Counted from the stretch's first letter, positions 17,913 to 26,552 are shown. The stretch is 64,000 bases of DNA from Acinetobacter colistiniresistens (GCF_024582815.1 NZ_CP102099.1:2852001-2916000); one strand, 5' to 3'. The notes: a model not told the origin generated them from the letters alone. Made by a program: numbers and translations.

Positions 17913-18422
17913 TTAATCATTTAGGGACGTTTTTGACAACCGGATTCTCTTCTTTTCATCCCGCCTTTGCTTAAAAAAATCACTCAACTGTTGCGAGCAT
18001 TGTGCTTGTAGACAACCCTGCTCAAAGGCAAATTTGTGATTGTAATAGCCACTATCGAGTAATGCTCTTGCACTGACTAATGAACCTGCTTTCGGTTCTG
18101 TTGTAGCAAATACCACTCGCTGCACACGTGCATGCACTAACGCCCCAACACACATGGTACAAGGTTCAAGGGTGACATAAAGCGTAGTATCGTCTGGCAA
18201 ACGATAGTTATTTAATGCCTGACAGGCTGAACGCAGTGCTTGAATTTCAGCATGTGCGGTTGGATCAGAAAGTGTAATCGGAGCATTGTATCCCGCTCCA
18301 ATCATCCGTCCATGGCTCACTAAAACGGCCCCCACAGGAATTTCACCTTGAGCTGCGGCCAATGCAGCCTGCTCATAGGCAAGCTGCATCCAGTATTCAT
18401 CATTACAATTTTCAGAACTCAT
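17913..18422 (-). CDS. tadA: tRNA(Arg) adenosine-34 deaminase
   Basis: The enzyme makes inosine at the wobble position of tRNA-Arg(ACG). The zinc and catalytic signature is complete: HAE at about residues 57-59, with the Glu as proton shuttle, and PCTMC at about 87-91. At 169 aa it is a normal single-domain cytidine deaminase-like protein. It lies 5 bp after the enoyl-CoA hydratase family gene, within a minus-strand run that includes ung. Confidence 0.95.
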   Translation of the reverse strand: MSSENCNDEYWMQLAYEQAALAAAQGEIPVGAVLVSHGRMIGAGYNAPITLSDPTAHAEIQALRSACQALNNYRLPDDTTLYVTLEPCTMCVGALVHARVQRVVFATTEPKAGSLVSARALLDSGYYNHKFAFEQGCLQAQCSQQLSDFFKQRRDEKKRIRLSKTSLND

Positions 18423-18427
18423 AAGAC

Positions 18428-19549
18428 TCAGGCAATCACACCATAGTGCTTTAATAGCGCATTCCAGCTTTCAATATTGGTCACAGGAGCACAATCCCCC
18501 AAGATACCTTTTAAGCTGAGTTGCTCTGTTGCTTGCCACTCTGGAGATAAGTCCTTATCCACTAAACGGGCACGCACCCCTTCAACAAAGTCAGGATGAC
18601 GGATTTTCCAATCAGAGATTTGCGCTTCCAGTGCAAAAACTTCATCCCAGGCATGACCTTGTTTGCCCCACTGCCATAACAACCAAGTAATCGCTGCTGT
18701 ACTCGGTGAGCCTTTCTGCAAGTTTTCACTGGCTTGACGCAACCAGTCACTACTTGCATCACTCAAACCAATAATCGACTGGTAGTCATATTCAAAGCTT
18801 TGTCCACGACATACGCTATGAATCACATCAATCGAATTTTGTAATGGACCCGATGCTACAGGACGATGCAAACTATTTAAGGTGTCGTCAATTGCTCTAA
18901 ATGCGCCTGCTGGATAATGGTTCCAGTCCACATTTAATACCTTTTGCAAGACATTATCACGTTGCGCTTCACAAATATGCGTTGCCCAACCAATGCTAAA
19001 TGCACCCGCAGCCGTCATGATTGAACCCGTCAATCCTGTAAACAAGCCAATTTGTCCTCGATCCGCCAAGAAGCGACTCGCACCGACATCCGGGTATAAA
19101 CCAATATTAATTTCTGGCATAGCCAAACGTGAATAAGGCGTGACCAAGCGGAAGGGTGCGGCCATAAACAGACCTAGCCCACCACCCATGACATAACCCT
19201 CACCCCAAACCACGATCGGTTTAGCATAATTATGTAACAGCAAATCAAGCGCATATTCTTGCTGGAAGAATTGATTGGCTGCGTCAACTTCCTGATTAAT
19301 AACTAATTGACGTAATTTACGAACATCTCCACCAGCACAAAATGCTTTAGGCGTGGTGGAATCAAACCAAATGGCTTTAACTGTTTCATCGACATGAAAA
19401 TCTTGAAAAACCTGAAGCAATGCAGTGACGATTGGTTCATCCAGTGCATGCAAAGATTTAGGGCGGTTCAGACGAATGATTCGCCAACCATTTTTTGCGT
19501 GTTCAATAACTAAATCTGGATGATAGCTATTTAAATCAGGAGAAGTCAT
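18428..19549 (-). CDS. Enoyl-CoA hydratase/isomerase family protein (3-hydroxyisobutyryl-CoA hydrolase-like)
   Basis: The crotonase fold is visible from RPKSLHALDEPIV, the oxyanion region AFCAGGDVRKL, and YVMGGGLGLFMAAPFR. The C-terminal extension after about residue 250 and the 373-aa length are characteristic of the 3-hydroxyisobutyryl-CoA hydrolase branch, which acts in valine breakdown. True hydratases in the family are nearer 260 aa. The gene overlaps the ung stop by one base, so the two are probably coupled, although their functions are unrelated. The exact substrate is not proven. Confidence 0.85.
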   Translation of the reverse strand: MTSPDLNSYHPDLVIEHAKNGWRIIRLNRPKSLHALDEPIVTALLQVFQDFHVDETVKAIWFDSTTPKAFCAGGDVRKLRQLVINQEVDAANQFFQQEYALDLLLHNYAKPIVVWGEGYVMGGGLGLFMAAPFRLVTPYSRLAMPEINIGLYPDVGASRFLADRGQIGLFTGLTGSIMTAAGAFSIGWATHICEAQRDNVLQKVLNVDWNHYPAGAFRAIDDTLNSLHRPVASGPLQNSIDVIHSVCRGQSFEYDYQSIIGLSDASSDWLRQASENLQKGSPSTAAITWLLWQWGKQGHAWDEVFALEAQISDWKIRHPDFVEGVRARLVDKDLSPEWQATEQLSLKGILGDCAPVTNIESWNALLKHYGVIA

Positions 19550-20262
19550 TATGCGTCCAATTGCCAGTCTATAGGCTCAATGCCATGTTGTTTCAAATAA
19601 TGATTAGTTTTAGAAAACACTTTACAGCCAAAAAAACCACCACGATTCGCAGCTAGGGGTGATGGATGTGCTGCGCTAAGAACCAGATGTTTATTACGAT
19701 CAATACGTTGGCCTTTACGCTGCGCATAAGCACCCCATAAAATAAACACCACATGTTCACGCTGTTCATTCAATACATCAATGACTGCATCGGTGAAATC
19801 TTCCCACCCGCGTTTCTGATGAGAAGTTGGTTGACCCGCTTCTACCGTGAGTACACTATTAAGTAATAACACACCTTGTGCCGCCCATTTACTCAAGTCA
19901 CCATGACGTGAAATCGGTACAGCCAAATCCGTATTTAATTCGTGAAAAATATTACGCAAAGATGGCGGTAATGCAACCCCTCTTTGTACAGAGAAACTTA
20001 AACCATTGGCCTGATTTGGACCGTGATACGGGTCTTGCCCTAAAATCACGACCTTTACTCCACAAAGCGGCGTTGTATTCAGTGCATTAAAAATCTGTTT
20101 ACTTGGTGGATAAATTGTTTTTTGGGCAAGCTTTTCTTGTTGTAAAAACTCACGCAAGTCATCCATCTTCTGGCTAAGTAAAAACTCTGATAATGAGATT
20201 TTCCAAGACTCGTCCAACTGAACTTTACTTAATTTGTCCTGCTGTTGTTCAGTAATTTCCAT
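19549..20262 (-). CDS. ung: Uracil-DNA glycosylase (family 1)
   Basis: The enzyme removes uracil from DNA as the first step of base-excision repair. The catalytic water-activating motif GQDPYHG is present, as are the Phe-stacking and Leu-loop region [17 protein letters not shown] chose the ATG of MEITEQ because AAGGA lies 6 nt upstream; the longer GTG start at 20286 has no such site. The resulting 237 aa is usual for the family. Confidence 0.95.
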   Translation of the reverse strand: MEITEQQQDKLSKVQLDESWKISLSEFLLSQKMDDLREFLQQEKLAQKTIYPPSKQIFNALNTTPLCGVKVVILGQDPYHGPNQANGLSFSVQRGVALPPSLRNIFHELNTDLAVPISRHGDLSKWAAQGVLLLNSVLTVEAGQPTSHQKRGWEDFTDAVIDVLNEQREHVVFILWGAYAQRKGQRIDRNKHLVLSAAHPSPLAANRGGFFGCKVFSKTNHYLKQHGIEPIDWQLDA

Positions 20263-20307
20263 CCATATTCCTTGAAAAATATTCACTCAATAAAGTGAAG
20301 AAAGCAC

Positions 20308-20904
20308 TCAAATATTAACTTGTAATTCTACGTTTGGATTTTGGAATTTGATTCCATTTTTCAGATTTTCGTACATTTGAATGTCACTCCACTCGGCTTG
20401 TACCTGTTCTGAAAATACAATTTGGTCCAGACTTAATGCACCCATTTGCGCATTGTCAATATCTTCCTGAAAGCTCTGTGCATAACCCGTATCCGTTTCA
20501 TGCACAATAACAGAATAAACCTGCACATCACCCTCACCATTCTGAGTTGTGGTTGAATTCAAGACCTGCTGAGCAAGATAGAAGAAGATACGGGAAAATT
20601 GTTCAGCTGAGGGTGAAACAGGCAACGCAATCCAACGTGCACTGAATGTTTTACATGCATCAATATATGCAGGATCATCTTTCTGCCAAAAACAGATCGC
20701 ATGATCAAAACTATCAAATAACTCTTTGATCACGCCTTTTAACAAACCGAAGTCATAGACCATTTGCCCATGATCCAACTTTGACGCTTTTAATAATAAT
20801 TCAACTTTATAGCTATGCCCATGAATCGAGCGCTTACAACGATCCGATGTACAGTTCCGTACAATATGAGCATTTTCAAACTTAAATAATTTACGAATTA
20901 ACAT
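20308..20904 (-). CDS. queD: 6-carboxy-tetrahydropterin synthase / QueD-like protein
   Basis: This 198-aa protein has the PTPS fold signatures: the zinc ligands in FENAHIV and HGHSYKVEL, the acidic DFGLLK, DHAICF, and PSAEQF near the middle. The family makes 6-carboxy-tetrahydropterin for queuosine and other 7-deazapurines. An insertion rich in Cys and Arg (NCTSDRCKRSIHGH) replaces the short loop between the first two zinc ligands, and the protein is longer than E. coli QueD (about 120 aa). It may therefore be a subfamily with a somewhat different role. Confidence 0.78.
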   Translation of the reverse strand: MLIRKLFKFENAHIVRNCTSDRCKRSIHGHSYKVELLLKASKLDHGQMVYDFGLLKGVIKELFDSFDHAICFWQKDDPAYIDACKTFSARWIALPVSPSAEQFSRIFFYLAQQVLNSTTTQNGEGDVQVYSVIVHETDTGYAQSFQEDIDNAQMGALSLDQIVFSEQVQAEWSDIQMYENLKNGIKFQNPNVELQVNI

Positions 20905-20981
20905 GCACCAAGCTAATCTTTTATCTGCAAACGGATTTTATTATAAAACAAAAAAAGCGGCATTGGGATTGATTTTAAACC

Positions 20982-21029
20982 TTGTCACCATTTGACAAAC
21001 CAATCTTTAAATTACTCAAATGGTGACAA
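20982..21029 (-). terminator. Hairpin overlapping the gspK 3' end
   Basis: There are 14-bp perfect inverted arms (TTGTCACCATTTGA/TCAAATGGTGACAA) with a 20-nt loop. One arm lies inside the last codons of gspK and the other downstream. On the minus strand it is followed by GGTTTAAAATC rather than a clean U-run, so it may stabilise the mRNA end as well as terminate the gsp operon. Confidence 0.55.
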
Positions 21030-22007
21030 ACTTCTAGAGTAAACAAATACTTGTTTGTCTTTTCTCATTAATGAACTGGTAAATTGGCGTTTTCGTTCGC
21101 TTAAAACAACTTCGATTTGTGCGGTAAAATAGTTTGACTTGCTATCTAGCAACGTAGCTGCATCTGTTTTGCTTTGTTCGTCTATGCCAGAAAATGCACT
21201 TAGCTTCCATAGATCATCGACGTTATTGAAGTAGCTTAAGTCAGCCTGCTTACGTTTCAACTCTTGCTCCACCGCTTTTACATCTACTTTTGAGTCAATA
21301 CTGGCCAGCAACAACGCAGAAGCAGTATTCATATTGACCTTGGTTCTCTCTGGCAAAGCAGTCACATAAGGCTTAATCAAATCATAATTTTTACCTTCAA
21401 AGCCTCTCACCAACTTTAATTCTTCAACACTATGAAATTTTGTATTTGGTACTAAATAAGCAGGATCTAACCCCTGATAATAACTACTCTCAGCCCCCAT
21501 TGCACCTGCTACCTCATCATTGGTATCTTGCCAATCGATTACAGCCTGACTGAGTTCCGCAGGTAAACCAACTCGTTGCAGCAACTTTTCAAACCAACGT
21601 CGAGCCGAGTCATCCACCTGATTTCCGTCTGCTTTAACCAAATTATTGAGATTAAACTTCCCCGACTCATCAGTTAAACGTCCTGACACAAAGCCATCTT
21701 CTACTGGAAATGGGGGCATGGGCTTAGCCCAATTTTCCTGTAAATGATCAATCGCACCACCATTATCACTGTCTTGAATGAGCAACTCAGAGAAGAAAGC
21801 TTCTGCACTTTTTGCATATAATAAAGATTGATTTTGACGCATCAAATACCCCGTATTTTCCGAGGTATTGGTTTGTCGTTTCGCGATAGTCGCTGCTAAA
21901 ATTGTTGCTAAAGCCACCATCACCAGAATGGTCAATAAGGCGACACCATGCTGAGGTGCCCCAAATCCATGAGACTTTTTACTGATGCGTTCTTTTATCT
22001 TAATCAT
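21012..22007 (-). CDS. gspK: Type II secretion minor pseudopilin GspK
   Basis: GspK caps the tip of the short type II secretion pseudopilus with GspI and GspJ. It has a prepilin-type N-terminus, with the hydrophobic helix GVALLTILVMVALATILAATIA after a basic leader of about 20 residues. As in known GspK, the residue after the cleavage Gly is not Phe. The large periplasmic region (about 280 residues) with VKADGNQVDDSARRWFEKLL and ALPERTKVNMNTASA matches the family. It overlaps gspJ by 4 bp. Confidence 0.92.
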   Translation of the reverse strand: MIKIKERISKKSHGFGAPQHGVALLTILVMVALATILAATIAKRQTNTSENTGYLMRQNQSLLYAKSAEAFFSELLIQDSDNGGAIDHLQENWAKPMPPFPVEDGFVSGRLTDESGKFNLNNLVKADGNQVDDSARRWFEKLLQRVGLPAELSQAVIDWQDTNDEVAGAMGAESSYYQGLDPAYLVPNTKFHSVEELKLVRGFEGKNYDLIKPYVTALPERTKVNMNTASALLLASIDSKVDVKAVEQELKRKQADLSYFNNVDDLWKLSAFSGIDEQSKTDAATLLDSKSNYFTAQIEVVLSERKRQFTSSLMRKDKQVFVYSRSLSPFE

Positions 22008-22795
22008 TGTGATGGAAGCTCTGTATGATTAGATGAATTTGATCCATCTTTATTCGGTGGGTTTACGCCCCCATTTGTATTTGAGTTCCCTAGATATTGT
22101 GAATAGACTTGCGTATTTAACAGGCTAAAGATCCATTCATAATCAGTACCAGCAACGGTCAGCTGTATTTTCAAACCCAAGGGTAATTTCTTGAGCTCGG
22201 CTATATTGTTTGGATCGCTATTTTCTGGCCATTGAGTTAGCTCTTGAGGATTCAGAACCATCACTTTAAATTGATCAACATTCTCCAATAAGGTACTTGA
22301 GACTGGCTGTACGCGATTTGGAATATTAAGATTTGAATATTTCAGTCGATATACTTTCTTTTGTGTAGAGTCATATCGATATTCAATACGTTCATAAGGT
22401 GATAGTCCTTGTTTCAATGGGTCAGAAACACCTGCTTTGCTAAAAACAAAATATTGATTATTCAACACAATAGCAGCCTGTAACTGTCGACCATCATTTG
22501 CAGTCAATGGAATAATCTGCAAGCTGTCTCTTAAAACCTGCTGATAAGCATCTTGCAAGGCAAATAAATGCATTTCATGCTCTGCATTTCTATCTTTTAC
22601 TTTTAATAGATAATCAAATACCTTCCACCCCAACATGGAAAGTACAGCAAAGATTGCGATTGCAACCAGCAATTCCACTAAGGTAAATCCTGACTGAGGT
22701 GAAGAACGATTGAAAGCAGGCCTAGATCGCTTTGCAAGAAAGCCACGCTTAGCCCGAATCCAAGTTGAAAAGCGATGCTCGAAATTATATGTCAT
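22004..22795 (-). CDS. gspJ: Type II secretion minor pseudopilin GspJ, extended leader
   Basis: The prepilin motif SGFTLVELLVAIAIF and the ~200-residue periplasmic domain (DSLQIIPLTANDGRQL, PYERIEYRYD, VQPVSSTLLENVDQFKV) identify GspJ. The leader before the cleavage Gly is about 36 residues, far longer than the usual 6-10. It includes FEHRFSTWIRAKRGFLAKR, which recalls the repeated leader of gspI. I see no internal ATG, GTG or TTG that would shorten it. It overlaps both gspI and gspK by 4 bp, so the genes are translationally coupled. Confidence 0.9.
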   Translation of the reverse strand: MTYNFEHRFSTWIRAKRGFLAKRSRPAFNRSSPQSGFTLVELLVAIAIFAVLSMLGWKVFDYLLKVKDRNAEHEMHLFALQDAYQQVLRDSLQIIPLTANDGRQLQAAIVLNNQYFVFSKAGVSDPLKQGLSPYERIEYRYDSTQKKVYRLKYSNLNIPNRVQPVSSTLLENVDQFKVMVLNPQELTQWPENSDPNNIAELKKLPLGLKIQLTVAGTDYEWIFSLLNTQVYSQYLGNSNTNGGVNPPNKDGSNSSNHTELPSQ

Positions 22796-23391
22796 TGTGT
22801 TCTAGCCTTTGCTGGATAGTTAAAGAACACAAGATTAGTAACACCCGCTTCAACCTTCCCTTGTTCATTATTAAATAAACTGACTTGTAACTCGATGCGT
22901 TGTATCTTCGGGCTAATGGTAGATTGTGCTTTTTTGTCAATTTGCCACGTTTCGCCTTGCGAAGTCACTTGCTTGGATTGTGTCCCGTCCAGCCATTCCT
23001 GATTGATTTCCATCCTTGCCACTTCATTCATTGCGACAAATTGTGCCTTTGTCCTTAAGATTGCATTTGCTGTCGATTGCGTATATTGCATCGCGACTTT
23101 CGTTAATGCGATGGCAGCCACGGCAAAAATCGCCAAAGCCACCATTACTTCGAGTAAGGTAAATCCTGAACGAGGGTTAGTGAAACAACGTTTCACCCTG
23201 AGAAGCGCAGCTTCGCAAGAAGACGAAGAGCTATGCTCGAAGTGAGCACGATTAAATCGAGCACCGCTCGACCCTGCTGCAAGGCGAGAAGCTATGCTTC
23301 GAGTATAGAGGTTGGTGAAACAACGTTTCACCCCGAGAAGCGCAGCTTCGCAAGAAGACGGAGAGCTATCATCTGAATCTTTAATTTTCAT
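22792..23391 (-). CDS. gspI: Type II secretion minor pseudopilin GspI with repeat-containing 5' end
   Basis: The conserved part begins at the prepilin cleavage site SGFTLLEVMVALAIFAVAAIALTK and continues to a short periplasmic domain (NEVARMEINQEWLDG), typical of GspI. The open frame from ATG 23391 adds about 75 residues before the cleavage Gly, including a 17-residue motif (CEAALL-VKRCFTN) repeated 45 residues apart. A GTG at 23194-23196 would instead give MKRCFTNPRSG before FTLLEV, an ordinary prepilin leader and a 134-aa protein. That GTG is part of a palindromic repeat. I cannot decide which start is used. It follows gspH with a slight overlap. Confidence 0.85.
   Translation of the reverse strand: MKIKDSDDSSPSSCEAALLGVKRCFTNLYTRSIASRLAAGSSGARFNRAHFEHSSSSSCEAALLRVKRCFTNPRSGFTLLEVMVALAIFAVAAIALTKVAMQYTQSTANAILRTKAQFVAMNEVARMEINQEWLDGTQSKQVTSQGETWQIDKKAQSTISPKIQRIELQVSLFNNEQGKVEAGVTNLVFFNYPAKARTQ
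23175..23369. repeat. Palindrome-rich element in the 5' part of gspI, with a 60-bp direct repeat
   Basis: Copies at 23175-23234 and 23310-23369 differ at 3 of 60 positions and are offset by exactly 135 bp. The block contains short palindromes, each with a 3-nt spacer: GTGAAAC-AAC-GTTTCAC (23180-23196 and 23315-23331), GAAGC-GCA-GCTTC (23202-23214 and 23337-23349), GAGC-TAT-GCTC (23228-23238), TCGAGC-ACC-GCTCGA (23257-23271) and GAAGC-TAT-GCTTC (23288-23300). Confidence 0.85.
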
Positions 23392-23929
23392 CTATTTTAC
23401 CCAAATGATCTAGCTCTAACTCATGGCCAATTGGTTGTTGCTCATAATAGAACTGAATCCGAACTGGCTTCACTTCACCATTGCCGAACCAAATTAGTTG
23501 TGGTGTTTTACCACCCAATAAATCTTCATTTTTCGCTTTGCTATAGTTTGCCGTGTCTAAGCTTTGAATACTGAAAGAAACACGATCTGGTAACTGTCGG
23601 GTTTTAAATTCTTTATAGAGCCGCCAAGTACGATCTGCCTGTTGAATCTGCTCCCGACTCTGATCGTGATATTCAAACAGGTTATAACTAAATGGGGCAA
23701 CATCTGTAGCATTTTGAGTGTTTAAGGCAAAAACTTTGGCCTGATCTGTCGCTTCTTTATTAATTTTTTTGAGATCAAGAATAAACATTTCCCTAGCTTG
23801 CATTGCTCGACGTTGATCCACTCCACCGATATTTAACACCACCAAAGATGCCATAATCGTCATAATGACAATCACCACCATGACCTCAATCAGAGTAAAG
23901 GCTTTTTGTAATCGCAGTGATGATCTCAT
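23381..23929 (-). CDS. gspH: Type II secretion minor pseudopilin GspH
   Basis: The short basic leader MRSSLRLQKA precedes the methylation and cleavage helix FTLIEVMVVIVIMTIMASLVVLNIGG, followed by a ~145-residue periplasmic domain. At 182 aa it fits GspH. It is the first gene of gspHIJK on the minus strand and comes 11 bp after the TetR gene. The leader is normal here, unlike in gspI and gspJ. Other type II secretion genes are not in the window. Confidence 0.9.
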   Translation of the reverse strand: MRSSLRLQKAFTLIEVMVVIVIMTIMASLVVLNIGGVDQRRAMQAREMFILDLKKINKEATDQAKVFALNTQNATDVAPFSYNLFEYHDQSREQIQQADRTWRLYKEFKTRQLPDRVSFSIQSLDTANYSKAKNEDLLGGKTPQLIWFGNGEVKPVRIQFYYEQQPIGHELELDHLGKIDEN

Positions 23930-23940
23930 CGTCTTTTCAA

Positions 23941-24555
23941 CTAAGGTAAAGCAGATTCAAGTAACTTAGGTAATGCGAGTGCCTGTTCAATATAAGCAAC
24001 ACGCAATGTGTCTCGCGATCCAATGTAACGTTGGTAAAAACTCGAATTCAAAATTACAGCCGCGCCATAGGTCAACGACCAAATGGAGGCGAGATAATCA
24101 CGTGTGGTCATGGTGCTATTGATGTCCAACAAGTAACTCTCAGTCATTCGAATGATGATACGTAAACGTTGCCGACGCACTTTATATAATTCACTAAACA
24201 GCAACTGAATGCCCTGACCCGTTGTTGAAAGACGTTCTTCGATTTGGTGAAATAAAGCGGTACGCTCAGGATGATGCAAATGATGCAGCATAAAAAAAGC
24301 CAAATGTTCTGGAAAAGCTTTTTCAGTATCTTGAATCATTTCAAGTAACATGCGCTCATTGCGAATAATCAGCAGCATATATAATTCGTCTTTACTTTGA
24401 AAATGTTTGTATAAGGTCCCTTTTGCAAGATCTAGTTCCGCTGCTAAGGCATCTAGTGTCATGCCCGCTTCACCATTTTCTAATAGGAGTTGCTCCGCGA
24501 TTTGAAAAATTAATACTTCTCGTGCTCTGAACTGAGCTTGCCGATCCATTTTCAC
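23941..24555 (-). CDS. TetR-family transcriptional regulator
   Basis: This 204-aa protein has an N-terminal helix-turn-helix at about residues 12-55 (MTLDALAAELDLAKGTLYKHFQSKDELYMLL) and an all-helical C-terminal domain. It lies between tatD and gspH on the same strand, with short gaps of 34 bp and 11 bp. It could share transcripts with either. No operator-like palindrome stands out, so its target is unknown. Confidence 0.87.
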   Translation of the reverse strand: MKMDRQAQFRAREVLIFQIAEQLLLENGEAGMTLDALAAELDLAKGTLYKHFQSKDELYMLLIIRNERMLLEMIQDTEKAFPEHLAFFMLHHLHHPERTALFHQIEERLSTTGQGIQLLFSELYKVRRQRLRIIIRMTESYLLDINSTMTTRDYLASIWSLTYGAAVILNSSFYQRYIGSRDTLRVAYIEQALALPKLLESALP

Positions 24556-24589
24556 GTAATAACTCTCTTTCCTAATACAACAAAACCGT

Positions 24590-25363
24590 TTATTTCAAAT
24601 TTAAGAGATTCTCAAAATTTTGTGTTGTAATCCTGCCAATCTCTTCAACCGATTTATCATATACATCACTTAATGCTTTTGCTACAAAAGGAACGTATTT
24701 CGGTTCATTGGTTTTACCACGGTATGGAACGGGTGCCAAATAAGGACTATCCGTTTCAATCAGTAACCGATCAAGTGGCACCTGTTTCGCAACATCCCGC
24801 AAGTCTTGTGCATTTTTGAATGAGACAATTCCTGAAAAGGAAATATAATAACCACAATCCAGAACAGCTTTGGCAGTTTCCCAATCTTCAGTAAAGCAGT
24901 GCAGAATACCATGTGTAGAGTGTTCCGCCCGAATAATATCGACTGTATCGTGTTTCGCTGCTCGGGTATGCACCACTACAGGCTTTTTGACAATTTTCGA
25001 CGCTTCAATATGGCGTGCGAAGCAACGTTTTTGCTCAGCCACGAAATCAGTACTATGGTAATAGTCCAACCCCGTTTCCCCCAATGCCCAGACTTTATCT
25101 GATTGTGCAAGCTTCACAAGATAGTCGGTTGTTGCACGCGCCATAATCTGCTCATCTTCACAAGGATGCACACCGACTGAGTAACCAACATCATCATGTC
25201 TTGCCGCAATGTCTGCCAATTTAACATGATCATCCAAATCGACTGAAATCCCCATGAACTTGGAAACACCTGCAAGCCGAGCTTGCTCCAGTGCCTGATC
25301 TAAATCACCGTTATAAGGTGTCAGATCCAACATGGTTAAATGGCAATGCGTATCAACAAACAC
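24590..25363 (-). CDS. tatD: TatD-family metal-dependent DNase
   Basis: This TIM-barrel hydrolase uses two divalent metals; TatD proteins act as DNases. The metal ligands are visible: THCHL at the N-terminus (His6 and His8), GETGLDYYH, a His in VVHTRAA, LHCFTEDW and the Asp in ETDSPYLAP. At 257 aa it has normal length. It follows pilZ by 24 bp, the conserved pilZ-tatD pairing that in relatives sits directly behind holB. Confidence 0.93.
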   Translation of the reverse strand: MFVDTHCHLTMLDLTPYNGDLDQALEQARLAGVSKFMGISVDLDDHVKLADIAARHDDVGYSVGVHPCEDEQIMARATTDYLVKLAQSDKVWALGETGLDYYHSTDFVAEQKRCFARHIEASKIVKKPVVVHTRAAKHDTVDIIRAEHSTHGILHCFTEDWETAKAVLDCGYYISFSGIVSFKNAQDLRDVAKQVPLDRLLIETDSPYLAPVPYRGKTNEPKYVPFVAKALSDVYDKSVEEIGRITTQNFENLLNLK

Positions 25364-25387
25364 TCTTTTTTCCTATTCTCTTAACAA

Positions 25388-25732
25388 CTACATCGTATAG
25401 CTTGGACGATCCAAGCCTTTCATACCAGCAAGAAGCTTTTCAGCTTCATTTTTATAATACACACCTTTTTCACCAACCAACTGAATTGCAAAGCCTTGTG
25501 GCTTAAAATGGGTTTGTTTATGTGAAATCCAGATCACTTTTCCTGTGAGAGGAATCTTTTGTGATTGCTCAGGCAACGTTGCCAATACAAACACTTCTTG
25601 TCCCATTTTAACTGCCTGTTTGGTCGGTACAAATAAACCCCCTCCCGATACAAAAGGCATATAGCTAGATTGCAATGTAGATTTGTCAGTAATATTAACC
25701 TGTATAATTCCGCCCATCATTTGTGGTTGCAT
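25388..25732 (-). CDS. pilZ: PilZ-domain protein (type IV pilus assembly PilZ-like)
   Basis: This 114-aa single-domain protein shows the PilZ fold of the type needed for type IV pili: MPFVSGGGLFVPT, MGQEVFVLATLPEQSQKIPLTGKVIWI and GFAIQLVGEKG. The N-terminal RxxxR motif that binds cyclic di-GMP is not apparent, as expected for true PilZ. In many gammaproteobacteria the order is holB-pilZ-tatD. Here holB is about 3.4 kb upstream, separated by accessory genes. Confidence 0.88.
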   Translation of the reverse strand: MQPQMMGGIIQVNITDKSTLQSSYMPFVSGGGLFVPTKQAVKMGQEVFVLATLPEQSQKIPLTGKVIWISHKQTHFKPQGFAIQLVGEKGVYYKNEAEKLLAGMKGLDRPSYTM

Positions 25733-26075
25733 AACATTCCCCTGTCAAACACTCAATTAATTAAAACATTAATAATTTTATACCATTGATAAATCTAAAT
25801 ATATTACAAAAGTTGTGTAGATTTATAACACACACTCTAGTGACTGGCCCGTAAAAAACCTATACTCGATTTATCACTTGATTATAGAAAACAATCGAAC
25901 AAACAACAAATAATGTTTAGGTAAAAGCAGAGTAAAGTAGACAATCCGAACTTTATTTAAACAAGCCATGTAGTCTAAAAAGAAATATTTAAGCCTAGAT
26001 GACAATTGTTCAATCCTGTTTCAATATTTTGAGCTCAATTAAAGCTGAAAATATTAAATCAAAAGGAGTTTAAAC
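25733..26075. other. Intergenic region between divergent pilZ and the 26076 gene
   Basis: The region is A+T-rich, without a supported gene or strong hairpin. It must hold the promoters of both flanking genes. A good ribosome site (AAAAGGAG) lies at its right end, before the 26076 ATG. I could not single out convincing -35/-10 pairs. Confidence 0.6.
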
Positions 26076-26552
26076 ATGAAAAGAATAAGCCTATTGGTAT
26101 TTTGTAGCTTTTACTTGCTGAGTACCTCCATGCTCTATGCTGAAAACTTGAAAAAACAACCTAAATTTACCGACTACCCTGTTCGGATGTACAAAGGACC
26201 CACGGCTCAACTGGATATGACTGATGACTATGCCCGTTTATTTAGAACACGATTATCACAAGGCCTAACAGAAAGACCAGATTATGCTGGAGAATATGTA
26301 GTAGTTGGTTGGGGCTGTGGTGCAATGTGTTATAGCCTCACCTTAATTAGCAAAAAAACTGGTAAAATTTTACAGACATTCGGAGGCGAAACCGGAGAAA
26401 AATTGATTGATACCCAACCCAACAGTTTGCTATTGATCACACATGGTTCTGTCAAAGTGAATGGAAAAGACATTTATGCCAAAAAATTCTATCTACTCAA
26501 AAACAATCAGTTGAATCTAATTTACCATACACCCATTGCAGCGAGCCTGTAA
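26076..26552 (+). CDS. Secreted hypothetical protein, C-terminus altered by IS insertion
   Basis: An N-terminal signal peptide (KRISLLVFCSFYLLSTSMLYAE, cut near residue 22) is followed by a ~135-residue exported domain with VVGWGCGAMCYSLTLISKKTG. That stretch has a pair of Cys (CGAMC) that may form a disulfide or bind metal. I do not recognise a function. The last codons (..IAASL) come from the IS256 end: removing the element and one 8-bp duplication restores an in-frame tail that reads on as ..IAAEHEDENGKFNP. The stored protein is therefore a slightly shortened allele and may still fold. Confidence 0.75.
   Translation: MKRISLLVFCSFYLLSTSMLYAENLKKQPKFTDYPVRMYKGPTAQLDMTDDYARLFRTRLSQGLTERPDYAGEYVVVGWGCGAMCYSLTLISKKTGKILQTFGGETGEKLIDTQPNSLLLITHGSVKVNGKDIYAKKFYLLKNNQLNLIYHTPIAASL
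26535..26542. repeat. Target-site duplication, left copy (ATTGCAGC)
   Basis: The same 8 bp occur at 27861-27868 immediately outside the other end of the IS256-family element. The 8-bp length is characteristic of that family. Confidence 0.85.

Noticed and set aside
23180..23196. GTGAAACAACGTTTCAC as a parS site
   Set aside because: The half-sites are in the inverted order relative to the parS consensus (TGTTTCAC-GTGAAACA), and it is part of a coding repeat about 11 kb from parAB.
23175..23369. CRISPR array
   Set aside because: There are only two repeat copies, each full of internal palindromes, with one spacer, no cas genes, and the block reads in frame with gspI.
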